A stretch of 64,000 bases of DNA from Anarhynchus alexandrinus (taxonomy: Eukaryota; Chordata; Aves; Charadriiformes; Charadriidae), in contig VUYV01000036.1 in NCBI GenBank assembly GCA_008711295.1, forward strand, positions 2,072,732 through 2,136,731, in the 5' to 3' direction. The stretch's first letter is position 1. Every line of letters starts with the position of its first letter. The notes below the pieces were generated by a model that ran no database searches, was not told the origin of the DNA, and saw only the letters and a list, made by a program, of their open reading frames with translations. Below, piece after piece: positions 60,400 through 64,000 of this stretch. A program made the translations under genes and the position numbers.

Positions 60400-61169
60400 G
60401 TGAGGTAGACACGCTGGAGGGGAGGGACGCCATCCAGAGGGACCTGGACAGGCTGGAGAGGTGGGCCCAAGCCAAACTCATGCAGTTCAACAAGGCCAAG
60501 TGCAAGGTCCTATGTCTGGGTCAGGGCAGCCTCAAGCACAAATACAGGCTGAGCAGAGAATGGATCAAGAGCAGCCCTAAGGAGAAGGACCTGGGGCTGC
60601 TGATTGATGAGAAGCTCAACATGAGCCAGCAATGCGCAATCGCAGCCCAGAAGGCCAACCATATCCTAGGCTGCATCAAAAGAAGTGTGGCCAGCAGGTC
60701 AAGAGAGGTGGTTCTGCCCCTCTGCTCTGGTGAGATGGTGAGACCCTACCTGGAGTACTGCATCCAGCTCTGGAGTCCCCAACATAGAAAAGACACGGAC
60801 CTGTTGGAGTGGGTCCAGACGAGGGCCATGAGGATGGAGCACCTCTCCTATGAGGAAAGGCTGAGAGAGTTGGGGTTGTTCAGCCTGGAGAAGAGAAGGA
60901 TCCAGGGAGACATTGTTGTGGCCTTCCAGTACCTAAAGGGGGCCTACAGGAGAATGGGGAAAGGACTTTTTACAAGGGCAGGTAGTGATAGGATGAGGGG
61001 TAATGGCTTCAAACTGGAAGAAGGTAGATTTAGATTAGATATTAGGAAGAAATTTTTCACTCTGATGGTGGTAAGGCACTGGAAGAGGTTGCCCAGAGAA
61101 GTTGTTGAGGCCCCATCCCTGGAGGTGTTTAAGGCCAGGCTGGAGGGGTCTTTGAGCAACCTGGTCTAG
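60400..61169 (+). pseudogene. CR1 ORF2 C-terminal remnant, open
   Basis: Over 250 codons open to the natural stop at 61169: [84 protein letters not shown] and [19 protein letters not shown]. It represents the part of ORF2 after the catalytic core. The long open frame reflects recent insertion rather than function, because the RT core and endonuclease are missing. Confidence 0.9.
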
Positions 61170-61258
61170 TGTGAGGTGTCCCTGCCTATGGCAGGGGGGT
61201 TGGAAGTAGATGGTCTTCAAGGTCCCTTCCAACCTAAACCATTCTATGATTCTATGAA

Positions 61259-64000
61259 TACTATTCACTCAACATCGCATTTAACAATTCAAAACAAACT
61301 TATCTCATTTCTACTATCAATCTTCACTTTTTGTCCTTGCCTAGCTGTTTGTACACCTCCTTTTCTCTAGGTTTCCCCTATTGCTGTTTTTGTCAAGTTG
61401 ATTGAGTGCAAGCATCTATTCATTTACTTCACAGTCACCCCTTTCACAAATACCTTTCCTGTCCTGGCATCACCATCTGCATCTGCTTCATATTCATTTC
61501 CTTCAATTTCAACACTCTGTGTAGCTATGTTATTGCCCATATATTATTTTCAGTCACCTGCTACCCTTCTTTCCAATTCTCATGTTCTCCTGTGCCAATG
61601 GCCATTCATGTTCCTTCTGTTACCTCTCTCAAAATCTCTCTTTCGTTGTTTTTTGTCACCTGATCCCTATATGCAGAAATGCTTTTGGAAATATGTATAC
61701 ACATAAAACTTCCACTACCCTCTGTAATGTCTCATTACCTGGCATTTTTCCTACGGTCTCCCCCAAAATAGTTTTTTGATCTCTTATAGACTGAAGAGTG
61801 CTCCCTTGTTCATCCCTGATTCATGGCTCATAGCTCAAGAAATCTTGATGTAAACATTTTTTTTCCCCATTTATAAGACTAATTCACTGGTGTTTCCACA
61901 GTTTATCCATCAAGATGCATACCATATTTAAATAACTATATGGTATTGTTCCCATGACTTTGTTTTATTCTTCCCTTGCATCTCATGTTATCTGTTATTC
62001 TTACTTGTTGCAGGATGTCAAAATTACACAGTAAGTCTTTGTAGATATCTTCATTCCCTCTGTAATATGCTGTTCTCACTTTTGGCTGCTGCAGAGATGA
62101 CATAAGCGATGGAAGTTTTGTATGAACAGAAAAGAAAAGAATTTTGCTAACATAACTTTAAGAAAGCATAAATCCCAGAGGAAAAATGAAATTTTAATAG
62201 TTCGCTGCACTGGGAGAGCACTATGAGGTAGTAACAAAGAGGCAGTTTGTTAATATCAAAAGCCTATTAGCCATTGATGATATAAAATATTATTTAGTAA
62301 TATTCTCATGCACATGTACATCATCATTTTAAATGAGATATCACAAAGACATACAGCTGTGCTGTCAGCAAAAGGTAGCTATTATAATCAACAACCAGGC
62401 CAAAGTTGAAGTGGAATCTGACCCAAAATGTGTAAATATGAACAAACCAAGGTTGTGGAAAAAAAAAAATGCAATTTTTTCAAATTCTAATTGCATTAGA
62501 ATGAATGAAGCAGCATGGTTCTTTTCAAGCTGCATCTCCATATTTCTCTTCTGGCTAATTCTGAAATCAAGAATATTCTAGAGTATCTGCTGTACTATCC
62601 GCTCTTCCTATTGAGAAATTCATTTCCCACACAAGCTTATAAATCCATGATTCTGTCTCTTCAAGCAACGATTTTTCATTTTAATGACAATTAAAAATCA
62701 GGTGGAAAAAATTATGTATTTGGATCAGAAATGTAAATCTTTGTTTTCCTCAACAAAGCAAAAAATCAGCGTCTTTTTTTATTATTTCAGGATGAATTAA
62801 CAGTCTCTCTTCTCCCATTTTTTTAACACCTAAATATTAACAATTAATGGGGTAGACTGAGAAGACATTCACAGAATTGATGGGGAAGATGTGGCATCTT
62901 CTTTTTTTCCAAGCAGCCCCAAAGCAGAGCCTTTCAGTCAGATGTGAGACTTGTGCAAACACACACCTGTTCTTTTTGATGGGATTTGAACCTTTATATC
63001 CCAGGAGAGTATCTTTACCAACAGGTTTCAGTATATTTCTCAGTAAATTGTTCTCAATCCCTCTTCTTGACACCAACACCTTTTATAGAAAAGTGCAATA
63101 TGTATTACTTTAGAAAGGGAGTAAGAACTATTCTACAGCTGACAGCTTACTTGCAAAACCCAGTTTTCAGTCAGTGCCTCAACTAAGATGCATGTTCTGC
63201 AAGTGGAATAGCAGGAGAGTCTACGACAGATAGCACACTTGCCATTTGCCTATGGAAAAATTAGGACAAAAAAGGCTACAGAAGAATTGTTGGTTAAAAA
63301 GTGATGGAAAGCACTACCTGCTTCTCATTTTTTCTGAAAGACTTCTTCAAAACAATCAGAAAAATCCAATTAAAAAATCACAAACAGATTTGCATTAAAG
63401 TAATTTTTAATACCTTAAATAAATAAAATCATCTTAAAGTATCTATGTCATGGACCCATCCAGATATTTCTGAAAAAGCATTGTTATTTCGACAGTTGGA
63501 GCAAAACACTTGCAAAGCTGGATTTTAGGATACCTCTATTTCACTGTCTTCAAATAGCAAGTTGGCTCACTACTGGCTCAGATATCTGAAAATATTACTG
63601 GGTTTAGTTAAATTTTGCACCTGAAAAAACTTGTAAGAGTTTGCAGATGTCTGTCATTTTCAGCTATAATTTTTCCTCTTCTTGCTTGTTTTTCCTGGCA
63701 GACCCATACTAAACTAAACAAAAATAAATAAGAAACATTCCCACAGCTTGGTCAATACCCCACACTAGCAGGAGATTGTCGTGCCACTCTAGATCAATTG
63801 TATAACCTGCAGAGGCTACAGAAAGATAATCACTTTTATTTTTCTGTTGAAGTGTTGAAGGAGCTGACATATTGACCAGCATGAACTAGTAGACAATATT
63901 TTATCTAACTGAATCCTAGTTCAATCACACGATAAACTTCAGATGAGAAAATTCTTGCAAGTCCCAAAGGGCATTCAGTGACTGCAGAATACTGCAAGGC
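61259..64000. other. Unique AT-rich stretch to the window end
   Basis: 61.3-61.8 kb is pyrimidine-rich on the + strand and gives three overlapping open frames (65-102 codons) without recognisable motifs. The remainder shows no repeat or gene. Confidence 0.5.

Larger units (their letters stand above)
60250..61258 (+). mobile_element. CR1 LINE copy, about 1.0 kb, 5'-truncated
   Basis: Begins inside the RT domain (GTGGTGTTCCTCAGGGGTCA), continues to the ORF2 stop at 61169, a short 3' UTR and the tip ATTCTATGATTCTATGA ending at 61258. The frame after position 60400 is open for over 250 codons, the best preserved CR1 coding stretch in the window. Small changes include a short insertion in the VRPYLEYC region (CSGEMVRP) and a short deletion before [10 protein letters not shown]. 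No endonuclease is present, so it is inactive. Confidence 0.93.

Overview
This window looks like bird nuclear DNA. It contains nine chicken repeat 1 (CR1) LINE fragments, most of them 5'-truncated and several still ending in the short CR1 3' tip repeat (TCATAGAAT on the + strand for minus copies, ATTCTATGA or ATTCTGTGA for plus copies). It also contains LTR sequences of avian endogenous-retrovirus type. The background is AT-rich and stop-rich in every frame. I found no intact protein-coding gene, rRNA, functional tRNA, CRISPR array or bacterial-type operon. The window reads as intergenic or long-intron vertebrate DNA, and the longest recognisable reading frames belong to decayed CR1 reverse transcriptase.

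Layout. 1-11 kb: unique AT-rich DNA with a CCAAT/TATA arrangement near 4.8 kb followed by good splice donors. 11.0-11.7 kb: a truncated LTR-like repeat joined to a CR1 fragment. 11.7-14.8 kb: unique. 14.8-16.7 kb: the longest CR1 copy (minus), carrying endonuclease and reverse-transcriptase pieces with an internal deletion. 16.7-40 kb: mostly unique, with one CR1 tip (19.8 kb), a tRNA-like SINE relic (21.5 kb), a MIR-like relic apparently split by another small element (23.7 kb), several inverted repeats, and a possible exon (31.2 kb). 40-50.2 kb: five CR1 copies (40.5 plus; 42.5, 44.0, 47.6 and 50.1 minus) and a GC-richer patch with a hairpin (49.1-49.6 kb). 52.9-53.6 kb: a second, longer copy of the LTR-like repeat with internal degenerate tandem units. 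57.3-57.9 kb: a solo LTR in minus orientation. 58.6-59.0 kb: a very old CR1/L3-like relic. 60.25-61.26 kb: a comparatively fresh CR1 copy (plus). The rest to 64 kb is unique.

The repeats are fossils of different ages and do not work together as a system. No undescribed biological system stands out. The best leads are the promoter-like block at 4.79-5.04 kb, the candidate exon at 31.17-31.28 kb, the nested old repeats at 23.7 kb, and the two related LTR-like copies 42 kb apart. All family assignments come from recognising sequence by eye, without a database search.
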